A stretch of DNA of 64,000 nt from Nakamurella flava (GTDB taxonomy: Bacteria; Actinomycetota; Actinomycetes; Mycobacteriales; Nakamurellaceae), in NCBI RefSeq assembly GCF_005298075.1, contig NZ_SZZH01000001.1:1860001-1924000 (forward strand), in the 5' to 3' direction. Position numbers and translations under genes: made by a program. The notes beneath the pieces were generated by a model that searched no databases, had not been told where the DNA came from, and saw only the letters and a program-made list of their open reading frames with translations. Positions 1 to 11,443 of this stretch are shown here, piece after piece (within the stretch, counting starts at the first letter, position 1; the number at the start of each line of letters is the position of its first letter).

Positions 1-17
1 CAGGCATGGCCCCGAAC

Positions 18-1175
18 CTACTGCGTGGAACCCACCGGGTCGGGGACCGGACCGGTGCCCGCCCCCCGGGCGACGGCCGCGATCTCGGCCTGCGGGTCGT
101 CCACCGGGAAATGGCAGGCGGCCAGGTGCGGGCCGGCCGTCCCACCGGCGGGGTCGACCAGCGGCGGTTCCTCCCGAGCACAGATGTCCTGCGCCTTCCA
201 GCAGCGGGTGCGGAAACGGCATCCGGACGGTGGGTTGAGCGGACTGGGCACGTCACCGGTGAGGATGATGCGCTGGCGGCTCCGTTCGAGCCGGGGATCG
301 GCCTCCGGCGCGGCCGACAGCAGGGCGACGGTGTAGGGGTGCCGGGGGTTGGTGTAGACCTCGTCCTTCGGACCCGTCTCGATGACCTTGCCGAGGTACA
401 TGACGGCGATCCGGTCCGAGATGTGCCGCACCACCGACAGGTCGTGGGCGATGAAGAAGTAGGCCAGGCCGAGCCGCTCCTGCAGGTCCTCCAGCAGGTT
501 GACCACCCCGGCCTGCACCGAGACGTCCAGCGCGGAAACCGGTTCGTCCAGGATCAGCACCTCCGGTTCCAGGGCGAGCGCCCGGGCGATGCCGATGCGC
601 TGGCGCTGCCCGCCGGAGAACTCGTGCGGATACCGGTTGCCGTGCTCGGGCGACAGACCGACGAGCTTGAGCAGCTCCCCGACCCGGGCCAGCCCGGCCG
701 CGGTCTTCCCGCCCCTGGCACTCTCGGATCCGCCGGCGGTGTCCCACAGGCCGTGGATCTTCAGGGCCTCCCCGATGATGTCGTTGACCGGCATCTTCGG
801 GTTCAGCGAGGCGAACGGGTCCTGGAAGACGATCTGCAGGTTGCGGCGCACACCGCGCAGTTCGTCGGCGTCCATCGTGGTCAGTTCACGACCCCGCAGC
901 TTGACCGACCCGGACGTCGGCTTGTGCAGCTGCAGGATGGCCCGGCCGGTGGTCGACTTCCCGCACCCGGATTCGCCGACCACGCCGAGGGTCTCCCCCG
1001 CGTCCAGGTGCAGCGACACCTTCGACACGGCCTGCACCTTGCCGACGGTGCGGCGGACGAAGCCCTTGCCCTTGACCGGGAACTCCATCACCAGGTCGGT
1101 GACCTCGAGCAGCCGTTCACCGCCGGCCGGCCGGCCGGTCGACCCGGAATCGGCGGGCTTGGTCGAATCCGTCAT
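18..1175 (-). CDS. Peptide/nickel-type ABC transporter ATPase (DppF/OppF-like)
   Basis: This 385-residue cytoplasmic ATPase would energise uptake of a small peptide or similar solute. It has Walker [10 protein letters not shown] at residues 67-75, the signature FSGGQRQR, Walker [11 protein letters not shown], and a C-terminal tail with spaced cysteines ([15 protein letters not shown], then HLAACH) typical of the oligopeptide branch. It is the last gene of a five-gene minus-strand operon. Its ATG shares the four bases ATGA with the stop of the D-type ATPase, so the two are translationally coupled and probably form a heterodimer. The family is certain. The substrate cannot be read from the sequence. 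Confidence 0.93.
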   Translation of the reverse strand: MTDSTKPADSGSTGRPAGGERLLEVTDLVMEFPVKGKGFVRRTVGKVQAVSKVSLHLDAGETLGVVGESGCGKSTTGRAILQLHKPTSGSVKLRGRELTTMDADELRGVRRNLQIVFQDPFASLNPKMPVNDIIGEALKIHGLWDTAGGSESARGGKTAAGLARVGELLKLVGLSPEHGNRYPHEFSGGQRQRIGIARALALEPEVLILDEPVSALDVSVQAGVVNLLEDLQERLGLAYFFIAHDLSVVRHISDRIAVMYLGKVIETGPKDEVYTNPRHPYTVALLSAAPEADPRLERSRQRIILTGDVPSPLNPPSGCRFRTRCWKAQDICAREEPPLVDPAGGTAGPHLAACHFPVDDPQAEIAAVARGAGTGPVPDPVGSTQ

Positions 1176-2410
1176 GCGATACCCCCTACGGGTGCGCCCG
1201 CCGCCCCGGCCACGGTCTCGGTCCCCGGCCCCTCGCGGAAGAAACGGGTGGGGTCGTCGGTCGCGGCCAGCCGGTCCCAGTGGTGGCAGGCGGCGAGATG
1301 GTCGGGATCGTCGGTCGGAGCCAACGGCGGCTCCTCCTTCGTGCAGATGTCGGTGGCCACCGGGCAGCGGGGCGAGAACGGACAGCCCGGCGGCAACGAG
1401 ATCAACGACGGCGGAGCGCCCTTGATCGGACGGAGCCGACCGGTGTCGCCGGCCGACGGGATGGACCCGAGCAGGCCCGCCGTGTACGGCATCCGGGTGC
1501 GGTAGAAGATCTCGTCGGTCGAGCCGAGCTCCACCGGACGACCGGCGTACATGACCAGGGTGCGGTGGGCCATACCGGCCACCACCCCGAGGTCGTGGGT
1601 GATCAGCACGATGGCCGCGTTGACCGCGTCCTTGACCTCGATGAGCTTCTCGAGGATCTGCGCCTGAACCGTGACGTCCAGAGCGGTGGTCGGCTCGTCG
1701 GCGATGATCACGTCCGGGTTGTTGATCACGGCCATGGCGATCATCGCCCGCTGTCGCATGCCGCCGGAGAACTCGTGCGGGTAGGAGTCGAGCCGCGTCT
1801 TCGGCTGCGGGATGCCGACCAGGGCCAGCATCTCCTCGGCCCGCGCCAGCGCCTGCTTCTTCGGCATCAGTTCGTGGCTGAGAACGGCCTCGGCCAGCTG
1901 GAATCCCACGGTGTAGACCGGGTTCAGGGCGGTCATCGGATCCTGGAAGATCATCGCGATGCGCTTGCCGCGCAGGCCCCGGCGCTGCCGGGCCGACATG
2001 CTCAACACATCCTGGCCGCGGAAACTCACCTTTCCGGTGATCCGCGCCGACTTCGGCAGCAGACCCATCACCGCCATCGACGACACGGACTTGCCGGAGC
2101 CGGACTCGCCGACGATTCCCAGCACCTCGCGTTCCTTCAGGGCGTAGGACACTCCGCGGACGGCCTTGACCAGTCCGTCCTCGGTGGGGAACGCGACGGT
2201 CAGGTCCTCGACCCGCAGCACCTCGGGAGCATCCGCCGGGACCGGGTCGGCCAGGCCCGAGGACACCTGGACCCCCTCGCCGGCGACCCGGTCGCGGATC
2301 TCCAGCCCCTTGTCGATGGCATCCGGCTCGCCGTACAGCGTGCCCGAACTGCCCTCGTCCTCCATGCGGTGGTCGTCGGCCGGGCCCAGGCCCGGCAAGC
2401 TTCCCGTCAT
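1172..2410 (-). CDS. Peptide/nickel-type ABC transporter ATPase (DppD/OppD-like)
   Basis: This 412-residue partner ATPase has Walker A GESGSGKS, signature FSGGMRQR, Walker [12 protein letters not shown] and the cysteine-bearing oligopeptide-transporter tail ([15 protein letters not shown]). About 65 poorly conserved residues precede the ABC domain, which starts near [12 protein letters not shown], so the true start may lie further in. The ATG at 2410 is kept because it overlaps the stop of the upstream permease by four bases, a pattern repeated through this operon. It works with the F-type ATPase and two permeases. Confidence 0.92.
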   Translation of the reverse strand: MTGSLPGLGPADDHRMEDEGSSGTLYGEPDAIDKGLEIRDRVAGEGVQVSSGLADPVPADAPEVLRVEDLTVAFPTEDGLVKAVRGVSYALKEREVLGIVGESGSGKSVSSMAVMGLLPKSARITGKVSFRGQDVLSMSARQRRGLRGKRIAMIFQDPMTALNPVYTVGFQLAEAVLSHELMPKKQALARAEEMLALVGIPQPKTRLDSYPHEFSGGMRQRAMIAMAVINNPDVIIADEPTTALDVTVQAQILEKLIEVKDAVNAAIVLITHDLGVVAGMAHRTLVMYAGRPVELGSTDEIFYRTRMPYTAGLLGSIPSAGDTGRLRPIKGAPPSLISLPPGCPFSPRCPVATDICTKEEPPLAPTDDPDHLAACHHWDRLAATDDPTRFFREGPGTETVAGAAGAPVGGIA

Positions 2411-3435
2411 GACCTCACTCGATTCTGGCGGGGGTCGAACGCGTCGCGCAGACCGTCACCGATGAAGTTGACGCACAGCGCGATCACCACGATGAACAGA
2501 CCGGGCCACCAGAAGAGCCAGGGCCGGGTGGTGAACGCGTTCTGATAGGTCGAGACCAGCAGGCCCAGCGAGGTGTCCGGCGCACGGACGCCGAAACCCA
2601 GGTAGGACAGGGCGGTCTCGAGCAGGATGGCGGTCGCCACCGAGAGGGTGGCGGCGACCGTGATGACACCCACCGTGTTGGGCATGATGTGCCGGAAGAT
2701 GATCCGCGTCGGCTTGGCCCCCAGAGCCCGCGCCGCCTCGACGAATTCCTTCTCCCGCAGTGACAGGAACTCGCCGCGGACCAGGCGGGCCAGCGTCATC
2801 CAGGTCACCGAGCCGACGACCAGCGCCAGCACGATCGGCCCGCCGTCGCCGTACTTCTGGCCGAGCACCGCGGCGATGACCAGCACCGGGATGGTGATGA
2901 TGACGTCGGTGAACCGCATCAGGACGGTCTCCACCCGGCCGCGGTAGTAGCCGGCCAGCGCTCCGATGACGGTGCCGATGACGGTGGAGAAGATGCCCAC
3001 CACGAAGGCGATGAGCAGCGAGATCTGCGCACCGCGCATGGTCAGGGCGAAGTAGTCGCGGCCCAGGTCGTCCTGCCCGAACGGGTGCTCGCCCCAGGCC
3101 AGCCCGTCCCCGCCCAGGAACGTCGGCACCACCGACAGGGTCGGGGCGCCGCGGTTGACGACGATGCCGGATTCCACGTAGCCGTACTTCCACCAGCCGG
3201 GGATCCCGAGCACCCCGATGGAGGTGGTCGCCAGCAGCAGCACGATGATCAGTACGGCCAGCGAGATCATCGCCGCCCGGTGCCGGAAGAACCGGCGCCG
3301 GACCAGTTGGCCCTGGCTGCGGGCCACGACAGCCAGGCCCTGCGCGGCGGTGTCGGCCTGGCCGGCCGGAGCGCCCGGAATCGGAGCGCCGGTCCCGGCG
3401 GTGTCCGGGACGGTCTTGTTCTTCTCGGTGGTCAT
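2407..3435 (-). CDS. Peptide/nickel-type ABC transporter permease (DppC/OppC-like)
   Basis: This 342-residue inner-membrane permease has a hydrophilic N-terminus, a first membrane helix near [16 protein letters not shown], then the BPD_transp_1 core with the EAA loop ([21 protein letters not shown]) that docks on the ATPases. The periplasmic stretch containing [13 protein letters not shown] is characteristic of the C subunit. A GAGGGAAG ribosome site precedes the ATG. It lies 19 bp after the B-type permease and overlaps the D-type ATPase start. Confidence 0.93.
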   Translation of the reverse strand: MTTEKNKTVPDTAGTGAPIPGAPAGQADTAAQGLAVVARSQGQLVRRRFFRHRAAMISLAVLIIVLLLATTSIGVLGIPGWWKYGYVESGIVVNRGAPTLSVVPTFLGGDGLAWGEHPFGQDDLGRDYFALTMRGAQISLLIAFVVGIFSTVIGTVIGALAGYYRGRVETVLMRFTDVIITIPVLVIAAVLGQKYGDGGPIVLALVVGSVTWMTLARLVRGEFLSLREKEFVEAARALGAKPTRIIFRHIMPNTVGVITVAATLSVATAILLETALSYLGFGVRAPDTSLGLLVSTYQNAFTTRPWLFWWPGLFIVVIALCVNFIGDGLRDAFDPRQNRVRS

Positions 3436-3454
3436 GACTTCCCTCGCTCGCCCG

Positions 3455-4978
3455 TCACGACAACCGGATCCGGGGGTCGAGAACCCCGTACAGGATGTCC
3501 ACGATCATGTTGAACACCACCACCGCGGTGCCGGTGACGAGGAAGAACCCCATCACCGGGTTCGGGTCGGGCACCCGTAGCGCGTCGGTGAAGAGCTTGC
3601 CCATCCCCTGCCAGCCGAAGACGGTCTCGGTGATGACCGCGCCGCCGATGACCGCGCCGAAGTCGATGGCCATCAGGGTGGTCACCGGGATCATGGCGTT
3701 GCGGAACGCGTGCCGGACGACGACGGTCCGCTCCGTCAGGCCCTTGGCCCGGGCGGTGCGGACGTAGTCCTGGTTCATCACCTCGAGCATCGACGACCGG
3801 GTGTACCGGGTGTAGGTCGCGAAGGAGATGAGCACGATCACGATCGACGGCAGCAGCAGGTGGCCGAGGGTGTCGAGCGTGGTCTGCCAGAAGTCGCCGG
3901 TGAAGTTCGGGGTGTTGGAACCGATGGTGGCGATCAGGATGCCCCGCACCTGCTGCGAGTAGTCCGGCACGGCGACCAGCAGCCGGTCGGCGAAGATCAG
4001 CGCCCCGACCCCCAGGCCGGTGAGGATGCAGGCCTTCACCGCCTGGGACCGCAGCAGACCGCCGCCGACGAAGCCGACCAGCCCGGACACCACGACGGTC
4101 ACGACGGCCAGGATGAGGATCGTGCCGAGCGTGGAGATGTCGAGCAGCCACTGCAGACCGAAGTAGCAGCCGATGCCGATGGCCGCGACGACCAGGCAGC
4201 AGATCAGCACGTTGTAGGTGCGGAAGCCGGCCAGCAGGGCGGTCGCCCCGACCGCGGTGGCCAACGAACCGACGATGATGATGCCGGGGCCGATGGCCGG
4301 CTGGGCGAACCACTTGGTCAGGTCCAAATACAGGCAGATCCCGGCCAGGATGGCCGCCCCGACCCCGAACGACAACAGCTTGGTCCGGCGGTCGCCGCCG
4401 ATCAGCGTCATCAGCAGCAGGCCGCCGATCAGCGCGACCGCGACGGTGATCCACAACGGGATGATCGGGTTCAGCAGCCACGAGTTGAACTTGATGGCCA
4501 GGAACTGCTTGAGCAGCACGGCGATCCAGAACGCCGGCAGCGAGAAGAAGAGGAACGCCAGGAACGTCACCGAGTAGTCCAGGCCGGAGTACTGCCGCAA
4601 CGCGGTGACGATGCCGACCAGCACGCCGAAGACGATGGCGGTCACGGTGGCGAACAGCACCAGCTGCAGGGTCGACCCGATGGCCACGGACAGCAGCCCC
4701 GCGACGGGGGTCCCGGTGACGTTGGTGCCGAGATCACAGCTGCCGACGAAGCAGCCGGCCACGCCCTTCAGCCAGATGAAGTACCGGCCGACGACGGGGG
4801 TGTCGAGATTCAGGTTCGCCGTCAGGGCGGCGAGTTTGGCCTCTCGGCTGGGGTCGGCGGACTCCAGCAGGGCCGTGCGCGGGTCACCGGCGTTCGCGAC
4901 CAGCACGTACACCACGAAGGTGGCGGCCAGCAGCACGAAGAACGAGATGACCAGGCGGCGCAGGATGAAGGTGGTCAA
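3455..4978 (-). CDS. Peptide/nickel-type ABC transporter permease (DppB/OppB-like) with large internal insert
   Basis: I chose the TTG at 4978 (product LTTFILRRLVISFF..., 507 aa). It has TAGGAG seven bases upstream, and the longer frame to 5095 would read through a perfect hairpin. The N-terminal 165 residues and the C-terminal 150 residues, including the EAA loop RTARAKGLTERTVVVRHAFR, match DppB proteins, which usually have 310-340 residues. About 170 extra residues at roughly 170-345 are strongly hydrophobic and could form five or six more membrane helices. The frame is continuous, so this is an insertion and not a sequencing break. Confidence 0.88.
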   Translation of the reverse strand: MTTFILRRLVISFFVLLAATFVVYVLVANAGDPRTALLESADPSREAKLAALTANLNLDTPVVGRYFIWLKGVAGCFVGSCDLGTNVTGTPVAGLLSVAIGSTLQLVLFATVTAIVFGVLVGIVTALRQYSGLDYSVTFLAFLFFSLPAFWIAVLLKQFLAIKFNSWLLNPIIPLWITVAVALIGGLLLMTLIGGDRRTKLLSFGVGAAILAGICLYLDLTKWFAQPAIGPGIIIVGSLATAVGATALLAGFRTYNVLICCLVVAAIGIGCYFGLQWLLDISTLGTILILAVVTVVVSGLVGFVGGGLLRSQAVKACILTGLGVGALIFADRLLVAVPDYSQQVRGILIATIGSNTPNFTGDFWQTTLDTLGHLLLPSIVIVLISFATYTRYTRSSMLEVMNQDYVRTARAKGLTERTVVVRHAFRNAMIPVTTLMAIDFGAVIGGAVITETVFGWQGMGKLFTDALRVPDPNPVMGFFLVTGTAVVVFNMIVDILYGVLDPRIRLS

Positions 4979-5060
4979 CGGTGGGCTCCTACCCGTTGCG
5001 GCGAGACGGGTGTCACGAAGGGTACGCACGCGCGGCGGCGGACGGACCCCTTTCCCCAAT

Positions 5061-5103
5061 CGGGGCCCGTGTCCGAGTGGATTCCACTCGGACACGGGCC
5101 CCG
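5061..5103 (-). terminator. Perfect 21-bp inverted repeat between binding-protein gene and permease
   Basis: Arms 5061-5081 and 5083-5103 are exactly complementary around one central base. No T-run follows on the minus strand. It is therefore better read as a partial terminator or an mRNA-stabilising hairpin than as a full intrinsic terminator. It sits just after the binding-protein stop, where it would keep that transcript more abundant than the downstream permease message. Confidence 0.75.
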
Positions 5104-5117
5104 ACGAGGGTGCTGGG

Positions 5118-6941
5118 TCAGCTACGAGCCCAGTCCTGCATGTTCCAGGTGCCCTGGGTCTGGCCGGAGTTCAGCTCGACGCCGGTGACGTTCGAGTTGC
5201 TCGCGAGCAGGCCCGGGAAGGTGAACAGCGGGATCGACCAGTACTTCTGGGCGTAGATCTGGTCGACCTTCTTCAGCTCGTCCACGATCGTCTGCTCGTC
5301 GGTCGAGGAGTTCAGCTTGGTGAACGCCTCGTCGACGGCCGGGTCCGACCAGCCGGCGGTGTTCTGCGGGCCACCGTTGTCCTTCGACGCGTACTGCGCC
5401 GAGATGGAGCCGAACAGACCGGATCCGGCCCAGGCGAACAGCGCGACGTCGTAGTCGCCGCCGGAGCGGGCGGCACCGAAGGCGTCACTGGCCAGCGGGG
5501 TGTCCTGGATGTTGAAGCCGACCTGGTCGCAGGACGACTTGATCAGGGCGACCTCGTTGGTCCGGCGCGGGTTCGGGTCGATGTGGATGATGCGGACGGT
5601 CTGTCCGGCCGGCGCCCCGGACGCGGCGTACGCGGCCTTGGCACCGTCCAGGTCGACCTGGTCGTAGGCGCTGAACCCGGAGGCGGCGGCCACCTCGTCG
5701 TACGCCGGCTGACCCTGCTGCAGCATCAGCGAGTTGAGGATGGTGGCGTCCGGCTGCGACGGCTTGATCAGGTTGTCGATGATCTGCTGCCGGGGCACGC
5801 ACTTGAAGAACGCCTCACGCAGCTTCTCGTTGCTGAACGCCTGGTTGACGTTCAGGTCGAGGTGCTCGTAGGTGAACAGCGAGCCGGACTGCACGTTGAC
5901 CGCGCTGCCCAGCGCGTTCAGTGCGGCCAGGCTGTCCGGGTTGGCCTGCGGCTCGATGACGTCGACCTCGCCGGACTGCAGGGCGGAAACCTGCTGGCTC
6001 TGGTCGATGAACCGCATGACGACGGTCCCGGTCTTCGCCGGGGTGCCCCACCACTTCGGGTTGGCCTTCAGCGTGATCGACTGACCCGGCTGCCAGGAGT
6101 CGATGTAGTACGGGCCGCTGGCCGGGATGACGTCGGCGCTGGGCAGACCGGTGTCCTTGTTCAGGGCCCAGCCGGTGTTCCAGAAGTCGGCGACCTTGGT
6201 CAGGACGTCGGCCTTGTCGTTGGTGATCGCGTCGACCACGCCGGCGGTGTCGGTGCCGGCGGCCTTGGCGGCGACGTGCGCCGGAACGATGCTGCCGCCC
6301 GAGGAGGTGGCGAAGGCGGACTCCCAGTCGACGAACGGGGTCCGGTAGACCAGCGTGATCGTCTTGTCGCCGTCCTTGCAGGTCGGCTTGTTGGTGTCCT
6401 CGATACCGGTGGTGGACGCGGCGTCGAACAGGTTGGTCGAGTCGGCGGTCGGACCGTTGGGGTTGGTCGAGCCGTCCTTGTTGTAGTAGCCCGACGAGGC
6501 GGCCCACAGCATGAGCAGGTCGGCGCAGCCGATCGGCTGGCCGTCGGACCAGACGGCCTTGTCGTTGAGCGTGTACTTGACCGTCAGCGGGTCGTCCGAG
6601 GTCTTTTCGATCGTCCCGAACTCGGTGTCCAGCTGGACGGCGCCCTTGTTGTCGACGTAGGAGAACCCGCGCAGCACCTGGTTGAGCACGGTCTGGTTGG
6701 CCGTCGCATTGCCGTCCACGGTGAAGGTGTTGTACGCGTAGAAGTCCTGCTCGGCCGCGTAGGTGATGGTTCCCTCGGACGGGGCGGTACCGGTATTGCT
6801 GGTCGCGCTGCCGCTGCCGCCGGTCGGAGCCGCGGACGACGACGTCGATCCGCCGCCCGATGTCGTGCACCCGGCCACCAGGGCACCCGCGGCGACAAGG
6901 CTCAGGAGCAGTGTCCCTGTGCCCTTCTGTGTCCGTCTCAA
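5118..6941 (-). CDS. ABC transporter substrate-binding lipoprotein, family 5 (DppA/OppA-like)
   Basis: This 607-residue extracellular receptor opens with a positively charged n-region, a hydrophobic stretch and the lipobox LVAGC (Cys25), so it should be lipid-anchored. A Ser/Gly/Thr-rich linker follows, then an SBP_bac_5 fold with typical segments such as YTLNDKAVWSDGQP and PASGPYYIDSWQPGQSITLKANP (split here across two strands of the fold). It is the first gene of the operon serving the permeases and ATPases below it. Residue content does not reveal the ligand. Confidence 0.92.
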   Translation of the reverse strand: MRRTQKGTGTLLLSLVAAGALVAGCTTSGGGSTSSSAAPTGGSGSATSNTGTAPSEGTITYAAEQDFYAYNTFTVDGNATANQTVLNQVLRGFSYVDNKGAVQLDTEFGTIEKTSDDPLTVKYTLNDKAVWSDGQPIGCADLLMLWAASSGYYNKDGSTNPNGPTADSTNLFDAASTTGIEDTNKPTCKDGDKTITLVYRTPFVDWESAFATSSGGSIVPAHVAAKAAGTDTAGVVDAITNDKADVLTKVADFWNTGWALNKDTGLPSADVIPASGPYYIDSWQPGQSITLKANPKWWGTPAKTGTVVMRFIDQSQQVSALQSGEVDVIEPQANPDSLAALNALGSAVNVQSGSLFTYEHLDLNVNQAFSNEKLREAFFKCVPRQQIIDNLIKPSQPDATILNSLMLQQGQPAYDEVAAASGFSAYDQVDLDGAKAAYAASGAPAGQTVRIIHIDPNPRRTNEVALIKSSCDQVGFNIQDTPLASDAFGAARSGGDYDVALFAWAGSGLFGSISAQYASKDNGGPQNTAGWSDPAVDEAFTKLNSSTDEQTIVDELKKVDQIYAQKYWSIPLFTFPGLLASNSNVTGVELNSGQTQGTWNMQDWARS

Positions 6942-7258
6942 CAGTCCTCCTCGAAGGTCCTCGCCAGTGGCGGCGCCACTACCGAACGCGTCTGAAGCCT
7001 CAGCTGTCAGTGACCTGTCGACCTTACGAGCGTTCCCACTATCCGGGCGCCCTGGTAACAGAATCGTGATCGACTGTGGCCCGGGTCACCCCGGTCCGCG
7101 AGCGATTCTGCCGCAGGATTCCGCGAAACACCAATTCCAGTCCGCAAACCTTGTCGGCAAGATGACCTGCGGCAACATTACTTTTCGTCGCCCAGTAGTT
7201 ACCAGAGGTTAACTAGGCCATTGTGCACCACAACGGCAGCTGCGGACGCGGACGCGCC
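6942..7258. other. Intergenic region upstream of the peptide ABC operon
   Basis: This 317-bp stretch between the two binding-protein genes is less GC-rich than its surroundings. It should hold the promoter of the five-gene operon. A TAAGGT box lies on the minus strand at 7021-7026 without a convincing -35 element. I see no ORF, RNA gene or strong inverted repeat. Confidence 0.5.
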
Positions 7259-9190
7259 TCAGCCGGACGGCCAGTTCTGGGCGCCCTGCAGCGGCGTGGT
7301 CCAGGTCCACCCCGCCACCGGCCCGTCCAGCAGGCTCTGCAGCCCACTGCCCACCGCGAACGTGGTGGTCGGCTGGGCGAGCGGCAGCACCGGCAGTGCC
7401 GCCCACAACGGCTCGTCGACGTCGGGTACCGTCCCGGCGGCCAACGCGGCGACCAGCCCGGGCTGGACCGCGGACGAGCACAGTCCCGACAGGTTGCCGG
7501 TGCGTGGCTCGGTGGCGACCGCGGCGGCGGCATCGGGGGTGGCTGTGGTCGTCGAGGGAGCGGTCGACGTCGACGCGGCATCGCCCTCGGGTTCGGCGGT
7601 CGTCTCCGAGCGGCCGGCGGCCGCGTCGACCAGCGGCTCGACGGCGGCCGAGGCGCCGGACGACGCCCCGGCCACCCGCGGACAGCTGAAGGCGGTGGCC
7701 GCGGCGACGGCGTCGTCGGCGCCCCGCGGGACGGTCACCAGCGCGAGGTCCAGGCTTCCGGTGGCCACCCGGGTGGCCAGCAGCGTGGTCGCGGCGTCCG
7801 CCAGCAGCACAACCTGGATCCCCGCGGCTCCGAGCTGGGTCTGCAGCGTCCGCGCCACCGCGGCCAGCCGGCGGTGGCCACTGGGGTAGCCCAGGGTCAG
7901 GGTCAGCACCTCACCGCCCCGGGTCGCGTACAGACCGTCCGTCGTCCAGCCGGCGTCGCTGAGCCGACGGCGGGCGGCCGCCGCGTCGCCGGTGGGCACG
8001 GGCAGTTCCGCGGACGACCAGTCCCCCTCGACCGCTGCGCCGTCGGACTGCGCCGGCAGGCGCACCTGCGAGCGCACCGGCAGGACCCCGGCGGCCCGAC
8101 CCGCGCCCAGTTCGGCTGCGACGTCCGCGGGGACGACGGCCTGCGCGATGGCCGCCCGGACGGCCGGATCGAGCGTCAGCCGTCCTGCGGAGCCGGTGCC
8201 CCCGGCGGTCGTGGCTCCCGTGGTCGACGGGGACCCGGTCGCCGCGGCGGACGCGGTGCCCGGTCCGATCGCGGCGTTGAACACCAACTGGACGGTGGCG
8301 GGGGCGGGCACGACGACCCGTCGCTCGGCCGGCACGGCGTCATCCAGCAGCGCATCGGTCTCCGCACCGGGGGCGAGCCACAGGGCCTGCACGTCACCGC
8401 GACCGTAGGCGGCGATGAGGTCGGCCGGGCTGCCCAGCCGCAGGACCACCGCCGCCGGCCCGGGCTGCGCGCCCCAGTACTTGTCGTTGCGGGCCAGCGT
8501 GATCTGCCCGGTCACCGGGTCGTACGGGTTCATCCGGAACCGGCCCCCGGAGACCGGGATGTCGGAGGAGAGCGCACCGGCCCACCCGGCGGGGCTGTCC
8601 TTGAGGATGTGGGACGGCAGCAGCGGCGAGAACAGCGACGGGTAGCCCGGGAACGAGGTCGCGAACTCGACGTCGACCGTCTTGCCGGCGTCCCGCGACC
8701 GGATCGCCGTGATGAGCCGGTAGCCGGCCGTGTCGACGGTGGCCGGCTGGGTGAGCAGTTGATCGCGCAGGTAGGCGAAATCCTCGGCAGTGACCGGGGT
8801 TCCGTCCGACCACGACGCCTTGCGGTCGAGGGTGTAGGTGACGGTGAACGGTTCGGTCGAGGTGACGGTGACGGCGTCGACCACGTCGACGTCGATCACC
8901 GCTCGGCCGTCCCGCCCGATGGTGAACACCGACGGCAGGACCAGCCCGGCCACCGCGGCGGCCGCCGGCGACCAGTCGGCGATGGCGTACGGGTTGAACC
9001 CGGTGACCGGGACCCCGGGCCCGTCCAACCCGACCACGATGGTCCCCGGTTCCGGCGGCCGGGCGGAGGCCGAGGACTCACCGCTGGGGGCGATCGGCGC
9101 GGGCAGCCCGTACGGCGTGCACGCCGCGGCCGCGAGGGCGGCCGCGCCCAGCGTGCCGACGCGCAGCAGCCGGCGCCGGGTCAGTGTCAC
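7259..9190 (-). CDS. Orphan ABC transporter substrate-binding lipoprotein, family 5
   Basis: This 643-residue protein has an N-terminal TRRRLLRVG twin-arginine stretch, a hydrophobic run and the lipobox ALAAAAC (Cys24), pointing to a Tat-exported or Sec-exported lipoprotein. Its core carries SBP_bac_5 segments (YTLDRKASWSDGTPVTAEDF, GRFRMNPYDPVTGQITLARN). Low-complexity Ala/Thr-rich insertions occur near residues 315-330 and 525-560. No permease follows directly. It may feed the transporter whose own receptor begins 317 bp downstream, or it may have a peptide-sensing role. Confidence 0.88.
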   Translation of the reverse strand: MTLTRRRLLRVGTLGAAALAAAACTPYGLPAPIAPSGESSASARPPEPGTIVVGLDGPGVPVTGFNPYAIADWSPAAAAVAGLVLPSVFTIGRDGRAVIDVDVVDAVTVTSTEPFTVTYTLDRKASWSDGTPVTAEDFAYLRDQLLTQPATVDTAGYRLITAIRSRDAGKTVDVEFATSFPGYPSLFSPLLPSHILKDSPAGWAGALSSDIPVSGGRFRMNPYDPVTGQITLARNDKYWGAQPGPAAVVLRLGSPADLIAAYGRGDVQALWLAPGAETDALLDDAVPAERRVVVPAPATVQLVFNAAIGPGTASAAATGSPSTTGATTAGGTGSAGRLTLDPAVRAAIAQAVVPADVAAELGAGRAAGVLPVRSQVRLPAQSDGAAVEGDWSSAELPVPTGDAAAARRRLSDAGWTTDGLYATRGGEVLTLTLGYPSGHRRLAAVARTLQTQLGAAGIQVVLLADAATTLLATRVATGSLDLALVTVPRGADDAVAAATAFSCPRVAGASSGASAAVEPLVDAAAGRSETTAEPEGDAASTSTAPSTTTATPDAAAAVATEPRTGNLSGLCSSAVQPGLVAALAAGTVPDVDEPLWAALPVLPLAQPTTTFAVGSGLQSLLDGPVAGWTWTTPLQGAQNWPSG

Positions 9191-9208
9191 TGACCCAGCC
9201 TAGAGAGC

Positions 9209-9236
9209 GCCGGCGACGGCCGTGGCCGTCGCCGGC
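9209..9236 (-). terminator. Hairpin after typA
   Basis: A perfect 13-bp inverted repeat (arms 9209-9221 and 9224-9236) lies just beyond the typA stop on the minus strand, before the binding-protein start. No T-run is evident. It is a probable factor-assisted or I-shaped terminator of typA. Confidence 0.65.
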
Positions 9237-9242
9237 CGCGAC

Positions 9243-11129
<1,887 letters not shown>

Positions 11130-11443
11130 GGCTCAGTACTCCTCAAGGTGGTGGGGGCCGGGCCCGACGCGGTCGTCGCGGCGGTCCGGCAGGGGTCAGC
11201 CACCTCGCAGCACGGCAGCACAACAGGCCCATTCTAGTCGGTGGAGCTTGCGATACCGCCAGACAGCACAGTGAGCCGGGCGACCACGCCTGGGCGACGA
11301 AGGAGCCCGGCGCGATCGACCGGCTAGTCAGGCGAGCGGCGGCGACGCGAGTCGGCGCCCGAACCGGTGGTGACCGTCACGTCCTGATCCGGCAGTGCCC
11401 GCCGACCCGTCATGATCTCGGACAGGACATCCCGGAGGCGGCC
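11130..11443. other. Divergent intergenic region between typA and the MFS gene
   Basis: This 314-bp region should hold the promoters of both divergent genes. A TAGAAT hexamer on the minus strand at 11231-11236 is a good -10 candidate for typA. No matching -35 element, no small ORF with a ribosome site and no RNA structure is apparent. Confidence 0.5.

Noticed and set aside
6-1505. Long plus-strand open frame opposite the peptide transporter ATPases
   Set aside because: It has no family-like sequence, is rich in Arg/Gly/Pro as expected from an antisense frame of GC-rich coding DNA, and the minus strand has clear ATPase motifs.
4979-5095. Upstream extension of the OppB-type permease
   Set aside because: It would translate through the 21-bp hairpin and adds basic residues before the membrane start. 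The TTG with TAGGAG fits better.
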